Source of the DNA: Mesorhizobium sp. L-2-11 | Lineage (GTDB): Bacteria > Pseudomonadota > Alphaproteobacteria > Rhizobiales > Rhizobiaceae | Direction: 5' to 3' | DNA length: 64,000 nt | Assembly: GCF_016756595.1 (NCBI RefSeq) | Contig: NZ_AP023257.1 | Location: forward strand, 2,868,001-2,932,000 | Shown here: positions 41,101 through 51,900 of the stretch, piece by piece | How positions within the stretch are numbered: position 1 is the first letter of the stretch | How the letters are laid out: every line of letters starts with the position of its first letter | Notes under the pieces: model-generated | Database searches by the model: none | What the model was told of the DNA's origin: nothing | Seen by the model: only the letters and a program-made list of their open reading frames with translations | Program-made: the position numbers and the translations under genes

Positions 41101-43657
41101 GGCCGAATTTCGCCGTGCCGCCTTGCGGCACCTCGTCGCCGTCGAAATCCGGGCGGATGCCGATCATCTGGCCCTGCGGCCGGATGGCGATGTTGAGCGA
41201 ACGTTCGACGGCGCGGCCGCCGGTCTCGCGCATCCTGACCGTAACCTTGGCGTCGACCAGCCTGGTGGTCGAGGGCAACTGGTCGACGGAAACCGGGAAG
41301 ATCGCCTTGCCGTCGTCGCCGACCACCGGCAGGCCGGCGAACGGGGTGACCGACGGTTCCGCCGACTGCTCGTCGGCGAGGCCGAAGGAATAGTCTTTGA
41401 AGCGATCCCAGTCGCGAGTGGTCGACAGCGTCAGCTCGCCTTCGAGCGCCAGCCCGGCGGCCGGCGCGCCATAAAGGAAGCGGCCGTCGACGGTAACGTT
41501 GGCGGTCTCGCCCTGCGCGATCTCCTGCTTGTCGGAAGACAGGTCGAACTCGATGCGATCCGGCACGAAATCTTCGACCAGGAACATCTGGCTGGCGACC
41601 GCCGCCTGCTTGGGGTCGGTGTGGATCGCCACCGTCCAGGTGCCGCGCATGGCGTTGGGTTCGAGCGGCAGGTCGACGGCATGGCCACCGGCCGATGCGC
41701 CGTCGCTGACGATGCGGCGGTTCTCGACGCCATCGGGACGGGTGAAGATGAAGGTCAGCGGCAGGTTCTCGACTGCCTTGGCGGCGCCGTCGCGGGCAAG
41801 TGCTGCGACATGGATGTCCTCGCCGGCGCGGTAGATGCCGCGTTCGGTCCAGGCATAGACGTCGAGCGCGCCTGGCGCCGGACGCCCGGTGACGCCGCGA
41901 TCGGAAAGATCGAAGCCGGCGCGGCCCATGTCGAGGAAGACGAAGTCGCTGTCACCCTGCCTGGCTGTCAGCACGGCCGGCACCATGCCGCCGTCGCCGC
42001 GCGTCAATCCGGGGTTGAAGACGGCGCGGCCTTCCGCGTCCGTGGTTGCAGTGCCGAGGATCTCGTTGTTCCTGGCCAGCAGCGTCAGTTCAGCGCCTGA
42101 TATCGGCTTGGCGGTTCCGAGCGAACGGGCAAAGACGTTCAGCCCGTCCTGCCCGGTATAGGTCGACAGGCCGATATCGGAGACGACGAACCATTGCGTG
42201 GCGCGCGAATCATAGTCGTTGTCGTTCTCGTCGACCGGTTGCGCGGTCAGCACATAGACGCCGGGCTTGCGCTGCGGCAGCGCTTCGTCGACCGGGAAGG
42301 AGGTGGTGACTTCCTTGTTCAGGTCGTTGGCGATGGCGAGCTGGCCCTGCCACACCGGCTCGCCCATCTGATCGGAAATGTTGGAGATGTCGTAGCCGTC
42401 AAGCTGGCGCAGGAACTGATAGCCGGACAGAAGCTGGGTCAGCGAGCGGTCGCCGATGCGATAAAGCTTCATTTCGGCGGCGCTCATGTTGACGGTGACG
42501 ACCGGGATGCCGCGGCGCGCGCCGGCCGGCAGCACGAAGCTGTCGCCGGTGAAACGGGCGGACGGGGCGCGGTCCTGCACATAGATCGACAGCACCACCG
42601 GGGTGGAGATCACCTCGCCGATGGCGGCCGGCAGGCCGGGGCGGAAGGTCACGTCGTAATGCTGGCCGTGCTCGAGCCCTTCGACGCAGATCTGTTTGTC
42701 CTTGGCCTCGACGCCTTTGGGGGTGGCGTTGTCGACGGTGACGAATTGCGCGTAGTCGACGCCGGTCTTGACCAGGTCTTCTGAAAACTGCGCGCAGATG
42801 CGTGGCGCGCTGGTGTCGGCGTCGACCGTGTGATCGACGACGCGGAAGCCCTTGCGCGCCTTGAGGTCCTGATAGGCGGCGGTGACCCAGGGCGAACTGA
42901 CCAGCGCGAGGCTCGCTTCGTAGGCCTGCAGGGCCGGCCGAGCGAGGTCGCGGCGATCGAGCCCGTCGCCAAGCAGTGCCAGCGCTTCGGCGCGCGTTTT
43001 TGTGGTGCGCAGCAATTTGTAGGCGTTGAAGCCGGCGGAGGTGGCGTTCGCCGGCAGGGTCGACGCCTCGGCGCTGTTGGCGGTCGGCTGCACGGCAAGC
43101 GTTTCCCGCGCCAGTTCAAGCCAGAGTTGGCCATCGTCGGGCAATACCGAAACCAAAGCCTCGTATTTTTGAACCGCCAAGCGGTGGTCGCCGGCCTGCG
43201 ACGCCTGCTTGGCCGCCTCCCGCAGCGCCGTCAGCCCTTCGGTGGGCTTGGTGTAGGCCGGGCCGGTGAGCCTGCTGCGGTATTGCTGGGCCTGATCGGC
43301 CATCCAGGCGGGGAAGAAGGCGAGTTCCGGCGGCGCGCCGATATCGGGGTCGCCTTCGACGTTGACGATCTTGCCGGCGACGGCGCCCTTGAAGGGTTTC
43401 AGCGTGTTATAGTCGGATTTGAGAAAACACCATTTGGCCTTGGGGTTGTAGGTGAAGGCGCGGCAGGCGGGATCGCCGAGACATGTCGTCGTGCACTGGT
43501 CGAGGCTGACATTCTGGTCGGATCTGAGATCGAAGCCGAAATAATCGGAATTGTCCGATGTCACCACCCGGCGCGCCTCAGTCGCTTGCGCGACGCTGCC
43601 CCAGGCAAAAAAGAGAAGAAAAAGAACCGACAGACCACGAGCCGCGCGCATTGCCAT
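38177..43657 (-). CDS. bacterial alpha-2-macroglobulin family protein with PAN domain and thioester
   Basis: 1826 residues. A cleavable signal peptide (ending about SVAQA) is followed by a PAN/apple-like segment, residues about 30-100, with CTTTCLGDPACRAFTYNPKA and KWCFLKSD; then MG-type domains and, in the last third, the thioester motif CAEQ with Cys1378 in YPYGCAEQTTSRAM, followed by an alpha-alpha toroid and a C-terminal receptor-like domain. Such proteins trap proteases in the periplasm and are commonly encoded with PBP1C, as here. No lipobox is seen, unlike E. coli YfhM, so it may be soluble. GGAGG lies six bases before ATG 43657. Confidence 0.93.
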   Translation of the reverse strand: MAMRAARGLSVLFLLFFAWGSVAQATEARRVVTSDNSDYFGFDLRSDQNVSLDQCTTTCLGDPACRAFTYNPKAKWCFLKSDYNTLKPFKGAVAGKIVNVEGDPDIGAPPELAFFPAWMADQAQQYRSRLTGPAYTKPTEGLTALREAAKQASQAGDHRLAVQKYEALVSVLPDDGQLWLELARETLAVQPTANSAEASTLPANATSAGFNAYKLLRTTKTRAEALALLGDGLDRRDLARPALQAYEASLALVSSPWVTAAYQDLKARKGFRVVDHTVDADTSAPRICAQFSEDLVKTGVDYAQFVTVDNATPKGVEAKDKQICVEGLEHGQHYDVTFRPGLPAAIGEVISTPVVLSIYVQDRAPSARFTGDSFVLPAGARRGIPVVTVNMSAAEMKLYRIGDRSLTQLLSGYQFLRQLDGYDISNISDQMGEPVWQGQLAIANDLNKEVTTSFPVDEALPQRKPGVYVLTAQPVDENDNDYDSRATQWFVVSDIGLSTYTGQDGLNVFARSLGTAKPISGAELTLLARNNEILGTATTDAEGRAVFNPGLTRGDGGMVPAVLTARQGDSDFVFLDMGRAGFDLSDRGVTGRPAPGALDVYAWTERGIYRAGEDIHVAALARDGAAKAVENLPLTFIFTRPDGVENRRIVSDGASAGGHAVDLPLEPNAMRGTWTVAIHTDPKQAAVASQMFLVEDFVPDRIEFDLSSDKQEIAQGETANVTVDGRFLYGAPAAGLALEGELTLSTTRDWDRFKDYSFGLADEQSAEPSVTPFAGLPVVGDDGKAIFPVSVDQLPSTTRLVDAKVTVRMRETGGRAVERSLNIAIRPQGQMIGIRPDFDGDEVPQGGTAKFGLIAVDPDGKREALQGAQWSLVKVERNYQWYRSSNSWNYEPVTFTKSVASGRVDLTADGEATVSLPVDWGRYRLEIETSDPQGPATSYEFDAGWYVSATTTETPDGLEIALDKDNYAAGEVAKLKVSPHFAGELLVTIGADKLLKTVTASVPTGGSTIDIPVGDDWGAGAYVTATLFRPGDAQETRMPARAIGVKWLKVDPGSKKLAVSLTPPDTTMPRQQLSIPVSVAGVQPGANAYVMVAAVDVGILNLTNYKAPDPETWFFGQRMLGLEVRDLYGRLIDGSLGTTGKLRSGGDGANIQSQGSPPTEKLVAYFSGPIQLDADGKARIDFDIPQFNGTVRVMAVAWTEDGVGHAQSDVIVRDPVVITAGLPRFLAPGDSAVMRLDVTDADGPEGDYALSIDTTGDLSTGNAALPEKLTLAKGKRQTLTVPLIAETPGNASITIKLAHADGTAVEQTLHVPVRPAQLPVTTRMVVDLKGKGGSLRVDKELLAASLLDGASVSVGVSQAAAFDVPSLLMTLDRYPYGCAEQTTSRAMPLLYVNEMASGVGMASDADLHGRIQDAIYKVLSYQASAGSFGLWGPGSGDLWLDAYVTDFLTRAREQKYDVPALAMNQALSNLQNAIGYDQDVKDRGSEIAYALYVLARNKKASIGDLRYYADTQLEAFTSPMAVAQLAAGLALYGDTQRSEATFQAALQLAHSTSAYDYYRSDYGSPLRDGAAMLALAAESKPVPTIVPALIKRVTQERAAVRWTSTQDESWMLLAARALKAGNDAIALTINGAPHAGAYSDQIAGSDIADSTLTVANTGSNPLQAVVTTVASPIQPLPASGDGFTIGRTYYKLEGTEANVTQATQNERYVVVLNIYEQNKWPSRLVITDLLPAGFEIDNPGLVSSAQLSNFSWLAQTDAAHLEFRDDRFVAAFNPNDGEGDRNITLAYVVRAVTPGTYAHPAATVEDMYRPQYSARTATGMMEVKAP

Positions 43658-43975
43658 GACACCCCTCCGGACACTGCTTACGTTACGTCCACGTTACGTC
43701 CAGACATGTTCAAGCTTCGGTCCAGCTTGTCAACACGAGGACGCGGCAGGTTCCCGCCTGCCAACGGTTTCCTTTCCGGCCGATGACCGGTAGTACCTCG
43801 ATAGGACAGGGATCACGCTTTCTTGCGGCGACGCAGAAGGTGTGAATTCCAAGCCCTGTCCGTTTCGGACAATTGGATTTGTGGCAACTGGATTGTGGCT
43901 TTGGATTGTGGCCCGTTTACGAGCAATTCAGAACTTCATTCCAATTTTAGCTTTGGCCGCTAGTGTAGAGTTGTA
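43658..43975. other. 318-base divergent region between A2M and tamA genes
   Basis: Contains the 11-base tandem repeat at 43680-43701 close to the A2M start, and an A/T-richer 3' part (43855-43975) that probably holds the tamA promoter. No gene seen. Confidence 0.6.
43680..43701. promoter_or_regulatory. tandem 11-base repeat ACGTTACGTCC x2 upstream of the A2M gene
   Basis: Two perfect adjacent 11-base units, 23 bases upstream of ATG 43657. One unit per helical turn is the usual layout of OmpR/PhoB-type response regulator sites. An envelope-stress regulator is a reasonable guess given the genes, but no regulator is encoded nearby. Confidence 0.4.
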
Positions 43976-45904
43976 ATGTCGGCGTATGAAAGGCAGATTT
44001 CGGGAGGAACCGCGCCACGGCGCGTGGTTTCGCTCGCCTTGCTTTCCGCCTTGCTATGCTCGACTGCTCTGATTGGCGCGAGCGGAAATGCGGCCGCTTT
44101 CGAGATCTTCGGCATCAAGCTGTGGGGATCGTCGGAGGATGAAGATGCCGACATCGTCGATCCGCTGCGCTATGCAGTGACCATCGAGGCGCCCGACGCC
44201 GACGAGGATCTCGCCGAGAAGCTCGAAAACGCCTCGGCGCTGAAGGACGACGAAGAACGTCCGGTCTCCGGTTCGCTTGGCCTGCTGGCCAAGGCGCGCG
44301 GCGACCGCGATCAGCTTGTCGCCGCCCTTTATGCGGACGCCCGCTACGAGGGCGTCGTCACCATTACCATCGAGGGCAAGCGGCTCGACGATTTGCCGCC
44401 CGACGCCGAATTCTCGGGTCCGCAGCCGATTCCGGTGGTGATCAACATTGCCGCCGGGCCGAAGTTCACGCTTGGCGACATCAGGCTGGAGGGCGATGCG
44501 GCGGGGCTGTCGGGCGCCGATTTCGGCCTGATCGCCGGCGGCGATGCCGGTTCCGGCGCCGTGCTCAAGGCCGAGGCGTCGATCGTGCGGGCGCTCAAGG
44601 AGCAAGGCAGGCCGCTGGCCAAGGCGACCGAGCGCGAGATCGTTGCCGATCACGCCACCTCGACGCTCGACGTGACGCTGACTGTAGCCGCCGGGCCGTT
44701 TGCCGGCTACGGCGACACCACGGTCGAAGGCACCGAGAAGGTCGACCGCGATTTCACCGAATACATGACCGGCCTGAAGCGCGGCCGCCAATATTCGCCT
44801 GAAGAGGTCGACGAGGCGCGCGACCGGCTGCTCGGGCTGGAGGTCTTCAACAGCGTGACGCTGAAGGAGGCCGACAGTCTCGACGTCGACGGCAACATCC
44901 CGATCGGCGTCGAGGTGAGCGAGCGCAAGCCGCGCTATTTCGGCCTTGGCGGCACCTTCTCCAACACCGAGGGGCTCGGCCTCGAAGGCTATTGGGGTCA
45001 CCGCAATCTGTTTGGCCGTGCCGAAAAACTGCGCATCGAGGGTGAAATCAGCGGCATCGGCAGCAACGAACTGACCGAGCTGAACTACAATGCCGGCATC
45101 ATGTTCGAAAAGCCGGGCGTGGTCGGGCCGGCGTCTAAATTCTTCGCCGGCGCCAACACCGTGCTGGAGCATCCCGACGCCTACGACCGTTTCTCGGTCA
45201 AGGGCAACACCGGCCTGTCGTATGACCTCGACAGGCAGCAGACGGTTTCAGCGGAAGTCGCGCTCGATTATTCGAAGATCACCGATTCCTTCGGCAAGCA
45301 CACTTTTCTGATCGCCAGCATCCCGCTGCGCTATGTCTTCGACAACCGCGACAACCGGCTCAACCCGACGACCGGATTCAGGGCGCTGGCCTATGCCGAG
45401 CCGAGCTACGACATCTTGAACGGTGCGGCCTTCGTCAAGCTGAGGGGCGAAGGATCGGCCTATCAGGCGCTCGACGCGGCCTCGAAGTTCGTCCTGGCCG
45501 AACGCGTCGCCATCGGCTCGATCATCGGCGCCGGGCTTCAGGATGTTCCGGCCGACCGGCGCTTCTATTCCGGCGGCGGCGGCTCGGTGCGCGGTTATGC
45601 CTATCAGGGCATCGGTCCGAAGGACGCCGACGGAGAGCCGATCGGCGGGCTGTCCTTGTTCGAGACCTCGATCGAGATGCGCATCGCCATCACCGACACG
45701 ATCGGCGTCGTGCCGTTCGTCGATGCCGGCACCGTCTCGACCGATCAATTCCCGGATTTTTCTGGCATGAAGGTCGGCGCCGGCGTCGGCTTGCGCTATA
45801 TTACGCCGTTCGGACCGTTGCGCATCGATGCGGCGGTGCCGCTCAACCGGGATCCCGACGACCCGGATTTCGGCATCTATGCCGGTATCGGCCAGGCGTT
45901 TTGA
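43976..45904 (+). CDS. tamA: TamA, outer membrane autotransporter assembly factor (BamA/Omp85 family)
   Basis: 642 residues. Signal peptide ending about SGNAAA; POTRA-like domains over residues about 70-330, including FTLGDIRLEGDAAGLSG and GDTTVEGTEKVDRDF; then a 16-strand beta-barrel with GLGGTFSNTEGLGLEGYWGHRNLFGRAE, the conserved RFYSGGGGSVRGYAYQ lid-loop motif and a C-terminal strand ending IYAGIGQAF with the terminal aromatic. It forms the outer membrane part of the TAM complex. The stop overlaps the start of tamB by one base. Confidence 0.93.
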   Translation: MSAYERQISGGTAPRRVVSLALLSALLCSTALIGASGNAAAFEIFGIKLWGSSEDEDADIVDPLRYAVTIEAPDADEDLAEKLENASALKDDEERPVSGSLGLLAKARGDRDQLVAALYADARYEGVVTITIEGKRLDDLPPDAEFSGPQPIPVVINIAAGPKFTLGDIRLEGDAAGLSGADFGLIAGGDAGSGAVLKAEASIVRALKEQGRPLAKATEREIVADHATSTLDVTLTVAAGPFAGYGDTTVEGTEKVDRDFTEYMTGLKRGRQYSPEEVDEARDRLLGLEVFNSVTLKEADSLDVDGNIPIGVEVSERKPRYFGLGGTFSNTEGLGLEGYWGHRNLFGRAEKLRIEGEISGIGSNELTELNYNAGIMFEKPGVVGPASKFFAGANTVLEHPDAYDRFSVKGNTGLSYDLDRQQTVSAEVALDYSKITDSFGKHTFLIASIPLRYVFDNRDNRLNPTTGFRALAYAEPSYDILNGAAFVKLRGEGSAYQALDAASKFVLAERVAIGSIIGAGLQDVPADRRFYSGGGGSVRGYAYQGIGPKDADGEPIGGLSLFETSIEMRIAITDTIGVVPFVDAGTVSTDQFPDFSGMKVGAGVGLRYITPFGPLRIDAAVPLNRDPDDPDFGIYAGIGQAF

Positions 45905-48900
45905 TGACGATGTTCAAGCGCGTCCTTCGCATTGCCCTTTACACGCTGCTCGTCCTGGTGGCGGCGGTGGTCGGTGCGCTCGTCGTGCTGACCAAGACCG
46001 AGCGCGGCCGCGCCAATCTCGCCGGCATCATCTCGACCGTGGCGTCGAGCGATGACCGGAAGGTCACGGTCAGCGGCATCGACGGCATCTGGTCCGGCGC
46101 GCTGACGGTCGACCATGTGGTGCTGGAGGATCGCCAGGGCGCCTGGCTGGTGGCGCGAAAGGTGGCCGTCGACTGGTCGCCGCTGGCGCTTCTGTCGAAA
46201 AACTTCAGCGCAGGCCGCGTCGCCGCCGATCGCATTGAGCTGGCGCGGCTGCCGGTGGCCGGCACGCAGCCGAGCCAGGCTGGCGCCACCACGCTGCCGG
46301 TGTCGCTCGACATCAGGCAGATCGACCTGCCGGAAATCGCGCTCGGGCAGGCGCTGGCCGGCAGCGGTATCGCCGAGCTCGCCGCCAGGGGATCGTTCAA
46401 GGCCGACGCGGCGCCATTGGCGCTCGAAACCAGCCTCAACATCACGCGCCGCGACGGCAGGCAAGGCAAGGTCGACGCCAATATCCATTTCGCGCCTGCC
46501 GACAACAAGCTGAACCTCGATCTGAAGGCATCGGAGCCGGCCGGCGGCATCATCGCCAATCTGCTCAAATTGCCCGATGCGCCGGCGGTGAACATCGTCG
46601 TCACCGGCACCGGGCCGGTCGCCAACTGGAGCGGCATCGGTACCTTCGTCGTCGACGGCCAGATCGTCGCCCAGCTCACCGGTCGCCACCAGGTCACCGA
46701 CAAGGGCAACTATGTCGAGGCCAAGGGCGACGGCGACTTCCAGCGCTTCTTGCCCGACAATCTGAAATCCTTGTTTGCCGGCAAGACCAGCTTCGACCTG
46801 GCCGGAACCGCGATCGTGACGGGCGGCGTCGAGGTCGAGCGCGCCAACATCGACAGCGATGCCGTGCATGGCACCGCTGCGGGCATCATCGACCCCAACG
46901 GCGCCAGCGACCTTTCGGTGGACCTCGCCGCCAAAGGTCCGCCAATCGTGCTCAGCCTCGGCGCTGCGGCACAGCCGGTGACCGTCGCGATCACCGGCGC
47001 CACGGCCCGCGCGTTCGGCGGTGGCAAGGCGCCGATAGTCGACATCGGCGCGTCCCTGGTCTCGGTGGTGGCGGGCGGCACCCGGGTGGACGATCTGGTG
47101 GCCGAAATCCATTCCGACGGCTTCGACATCCAGGACCGCAGCGGACCGGTCACCATCAAGCTGATCGCCGGCGGCCTGAACACCGACGTGGCGACGCTGG
47201 CGCCGCTGGTGACCGGCAGGGTCACCGCGGACCTCGCCGGGTCGGTCAGCACGGACGAGATCGTCGTCGATCAAGGCACGCTGCGCAGCGATGCGCTCAA
47301 TGCTTCGGTGACGTCCAAGGTGACTCTGGCCGATCTGGCGATGACGCTCAAGATGAATGCCGATGCCGTCTCGACTGCGCTGCCGCCGCAGATCCGCCCG
47401 GTTCTCGGCGAGCGCGTGACATTCTCGGCGACCGCGACCCGCGACCCGCAAGGCTTGTTTGCCGCCAATGCGCTGCAACTCAATTCGGGCTCGCTCAGCG
47501 CCAGCGGCACCGCCAGCGCGACCGGCACCGACATCCAGGCCGACATCAGAGGCACGCTCGGCGACGTTTCGGTGCTGTCGCCGATGGTCGGCGTACCGGT
47601 CGGCGGGGGCGTCAATTTCGCGCTGGCGGCGAGCGGCGCGCGCTCGGCGCCGGATTTCTCGGTCTCGGCCGACAGCGACAGCCTGACCGCGTCGGGCCGC
47701 ACGGTCAAAACCATCAAGCTGACTGCGACGGGCAAGGCCGACATCGTCAATCCCGCTGCCGATGTCGCACTGACCGGGTCGGTCGACGACCAGCCGCTCG
47801 ATCTCAGGGCATCTTTGGTGACGCATGACGGAACGCGTTCCCTCAACGGGCTTAGCCTATCGCTGGCCGACAACAAGGTCTCGGGCGATCTCGTGCTCGA
47901 CGACAGCTTGCTGCCGCTCGGCACGCTTACACTCGAAGCGCCTGATATCGGCCCGCTGGCCGCGCTTGCCGGGCAGACGGCGGCCGGCGACGTGCAGGGC
48001 AGCATCCGCCTCTCGAATGATGGTGGCGCGCCGACGGTAGCCATCGATATGACGAGCGGGTCTATTTCGCGTGGCGATCTGGCGGCGAAGACCATCGCCG
48101 TCAACGCGCTGGTCGCCAACTATCTCAAGGCACCGGCGATCTCCGGCACGATCAAGGCCGATACGGTCACATCAGGCGCCACAGTGATCAGCGGCATCGG
48201 TGTCGATTTGAAGCGCGACGGCGACTGGACCGGGTTTTCCGGCGGCGCCACCGTCGCCGGCATTCCGGCCACCGCCGAAGGCAGGGTGAAGATCGCGGAC
48301 GGCACGACAAGGATCGAGATCGCCTCCGGCGACGCGACCATTCGCGGCATCAGGGCGGCGATCGCGCAGCCGTCGAGCTTAAGCGTCGCCAATGGCACCG
48401 CAAGCATCGAGAAGCTGATGCTCGATGTCGGCGGCGGATCGGTGGCCTTGTCCGGCACCGCCGGCCAGACGCTCGACCTTGCGGCGGAGTTTTCCGCGCT
48501 GCCGGCCGCCCTGGCCAACGATTTTTCAGCCGGCCTCGACGCCGCGGGCACGCTCGGTGGAACAGCGCAAGTGACGGGACCGTCGGCAGCCCCTGACATT
48601 CGTTTCGATGCGCAGCTCAGCGGCGCCGAGACCAGCCAGACCCGCCAGGCGGGGCTCGGGCCGCTCAACCTCGATGCGGCAGGCAGCTTCTCCTCCACCG
48701 GCGGCGTCGCCATCGACCGCGCGACGCTTTCAGGAGACAAGATTTCCGGCAAGGCTGCCGGCACCATCAATCCGAACGGCGCCAGCGATTTTTCGCTCGA
48801 CTTGGCCTCGACCGGCCCGAGCCTGCCGCTGGCGCTTGGCAGCACCGAAAGCCCGATCAAGCTCGAGCTGCAGGCGCTTTCGGTGGAGGTCGCGGGGCAG

Positions 48901-51900
48901 GGCATGCAATCGACGCTGAATATCTCCGCGACACTGCCGTCGGCAGCCACCAACCTCGCCAAGGCCGAAGGCATCGCGCTTGCGCTCCATTCCGACGCCT
49001 TCGATCTGAAGGGCCGGGCAGGGCCGATCTCCGGCACGGTGACGGCGGACAAGATCGGCCTGGACAATCCGACCATCGCGCCGCTGCTCGCCGGAAAGAT
49101 CACTGCCAAGGTCGCCGGCGATCTCGCTACCGACACCATCGTCATCGACAGCGGCTCAGTGACGAGCGAGGTACTGGACAGCGGCTTTAATGGAAGGGTC
49201 TCCCTGGCCGATGGCGCCATCGATCTCAACCTCAGGGCGGTTGCAGCTTCCGCAGCACTGCCGGCGGCAGCGCGCGGCGTGCTCGCCGAGCGGACGCAGC
49301 TCAGCGCTGCACTGAAGCGCGAGGCCAACGGCAATGTTATCGCCAACGCCATCAGGCTGGTATCAGGTGCATTCAGCGCCGACGGGCAGGCCAGCCTCGC
49401 CGACAACAAGGTCAGCGCCGACGTCAAGGGCGCGCTGGCCGACATCTCGCTTCTGTCCGGGGATGCCAAGGGCGCCATCACGTTCGCGCTGAACGCGCAG
49501 GGCGCTGTTACAGCGCCGGACCTGTCGCTGACGGTCGACAGCGAGCGGCTTTCGGTGGCGGCGCGAGAAATCACCGGGCTAAAGCTCACCGCGACGGGGA
49601 AGGGCGACATCGCCAGCCCGGCGGCCGATATCTCGCTCACCGGATCCGTCAATGACGAGCCACTCGATTTCAAGGCGTCGCTGGTAACGCGCCAGGGAAA
49701 GCGGTCCATAAACGGACTAAGCCTGTCATTGGGCGACAACAAAGTCTCGGGCGACCTTGCTCTCGACGATCGATTCCTGCCGCTCGGCACGGTGGCGCTG
49801 GATCTAACCGATATCAGTCCGCTCGCAGCCCTGGCGCTGGAAAAAGCTAACGGCGACGTGCGCGGCACGATCGCCTTCTCGAAGACCGGCAATGCGCCTG
49901 AGGTCACAGTCAAGGCTTCGACGGCTTCGATTACACGCGGCGACGTTTCGGCGAACACGGTGACCATCGACGCATCGATCGCCAACTATCTCGCGGCACC
50001 GGCGATCTCCGGAAAAATCCGTGCCGACAGCGTCACCTCCGGCGGCACCGTCATTCGTGGCATCGACGTCGATCTCACCCGCGACGGCGACTGGACAGGC
50101 TTTTCCGGCGGCGCCACTGTCAAGGACATTCCGGCCAGGGCCGAAGGCAGGGTGAAGATCGCGGACGGCACGACAAGCATCGAGATCGCCTCCGGCGAGG
50201 CGACCATTCGCGGCATCAAGGCAGGGATCGCGCAGCCGTCGAGCTTAAGCATCGCCAATGGCACCGCAAGCATCGAGAAGCTGATGCTCGATATCGGCGG
50301 CGGATCGGTGGCCGTGTCCGGCACTGCCGGCCAGACGCTCGACCTTGCGGCAGAGTTTTCCGCACTGCCGGCCGCCCTGGCCAATGATTTTTCACCCGGC
50401 CTCGACGCCGCGGGCAGGCTCGGTGGAACGGCGCAAGTGACGGGACCATCGGCAGCCCCAGACATTCGTTTTGATGCGCAGCTCAGCGGCGCCGAGACCA
50501 GCCAGACCCGCCAGGCGGGGCTTGGGCCGCTCAACCTCGATGCGGCAGGCAGCTTCTCCTCCACCGGCGGCGTCGCCATCGACCGCGCGACGCTTTCAGG
50601 AGACAAGATTTCCGGCAAGGCTGCCGGCACCATCAATCCGAACGGCGCCAGCGATTTTTCGCTCGACCTCGCTTCGACCGGCCCGAGCCTGCCGCTGGCG
50701 CTCGGCAGCACCGAAAGCCCGATCAAGCTCGAGCTGCGGGCGCTTTCGGTAAAGGCTGCAGGGCAGGGCACGCAGCCGCGGCTCGACATTTCCGCTGTTC
50801 TGCCTTCGGTCGCCACGAAATTCAGCGATGTCGAGGGGCTCACGCTGGCATTGCACTCGGACGCTTTCGACGTGAAGAGCCGGACCGGGCCGGTCTCCGG
50901 CACGGTAACGGCAAACAAGATCGGCCTGGACAATCCGACCATAGCGCCGCTGCTCGCCGGCAAGATCACGGCACAAGTCGCCGGCAGCCTGGCGACTGAT
51001 GGCATTGTCATCGACAGCGGGTCGGTGAGAGGCGACGCGCTGAACACCGGCTTCAATGGAAGGATCTCGCTGGGCGATGGCGCCATCGACCTCAACCTCA
51101 AGACCGACGCCGTTTCCGCGGCGCTGCCGGCGGCAGCGCGCGGCGTCCTTGCGCAGCGGACGGAACTCAGTGCCGCGCTGAAGCGCGACGCCAATGGCAA
51201 TGTCACCGCCAATGCCATCAGGCTGGTGTCCGGCGCGCTGACCGCCGACGGGCAGGCCAGCCTTGCCGACAACAAGCTCACCGTCGACATCAAGGGCGCA
51301 CTGGCCGACATCTCGCTGCTGTCCGGGGACGCCAACGGCGCCATCACCTTCGCGCTGAACGCGCAAGGCGCCAGCACCGCGCCCGAGCTGTCGCTGACGG
51401 TCAACAGCGACCGGCTTTCGGTTGCCGAACGTGAGATCACCGGACTGAGCCTCACCGCCACCGGCAAGGCCGATGCCGCCAACCCGGCGGCCAATGTCCA
51501 ACTGACCGGAAATGTCGCGGGCCAGCCCCTGCAAGGCAGCGCCGTGCTGGCGACATCCGACGGCAAGCGCGCCATCGACGGGCTTTTGCTGTCACTCGGC
51601 AAGAACCGGATATCAGGCGACCTGGCGCTTGACGAGGCTTTCGTGCCTGAAGGCTCCGTGGCGCTCGACCTGCCTGACATCGGACCGCTGGCAGCGCTGG
51701 CGCTGGAAAAGGCGGAAGGCGACGTGCGCGGCACGATCGTGTTCTCGAAGACCGGCAATGCGCCTGAGGTCACCGTCAAGGCTTCGACGGCTTCGATTGC
51801 AAGCGGCGATGTTTCGGCGAAGACGGTGACCATCGATGCATCGATCGCCAACTATCTCGCGGCACCGGTGATCTCCGGAAAAATCCGTGCCGACAGCGTC

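Noticed and set aside
39707..42100. 797-codon plus-strand frame opposite the alpha-2-macroglobulin gene
   Set aside because: High-GC antisense shadow; low-complexity Arg/Asp/Gly-rich translation without family motifs, while the minus strand has a clear full-length protein.
48120..51851. Two 621-codon open frames on the minus strand inside tamB, each exactly 1866 bases long
   Set aside because: They are antisense shadows of the tandem repeat: their spacing repeats because the coding strand does. Composition is rich in Ser, Ala and Arg without motifs, and they have no start context.
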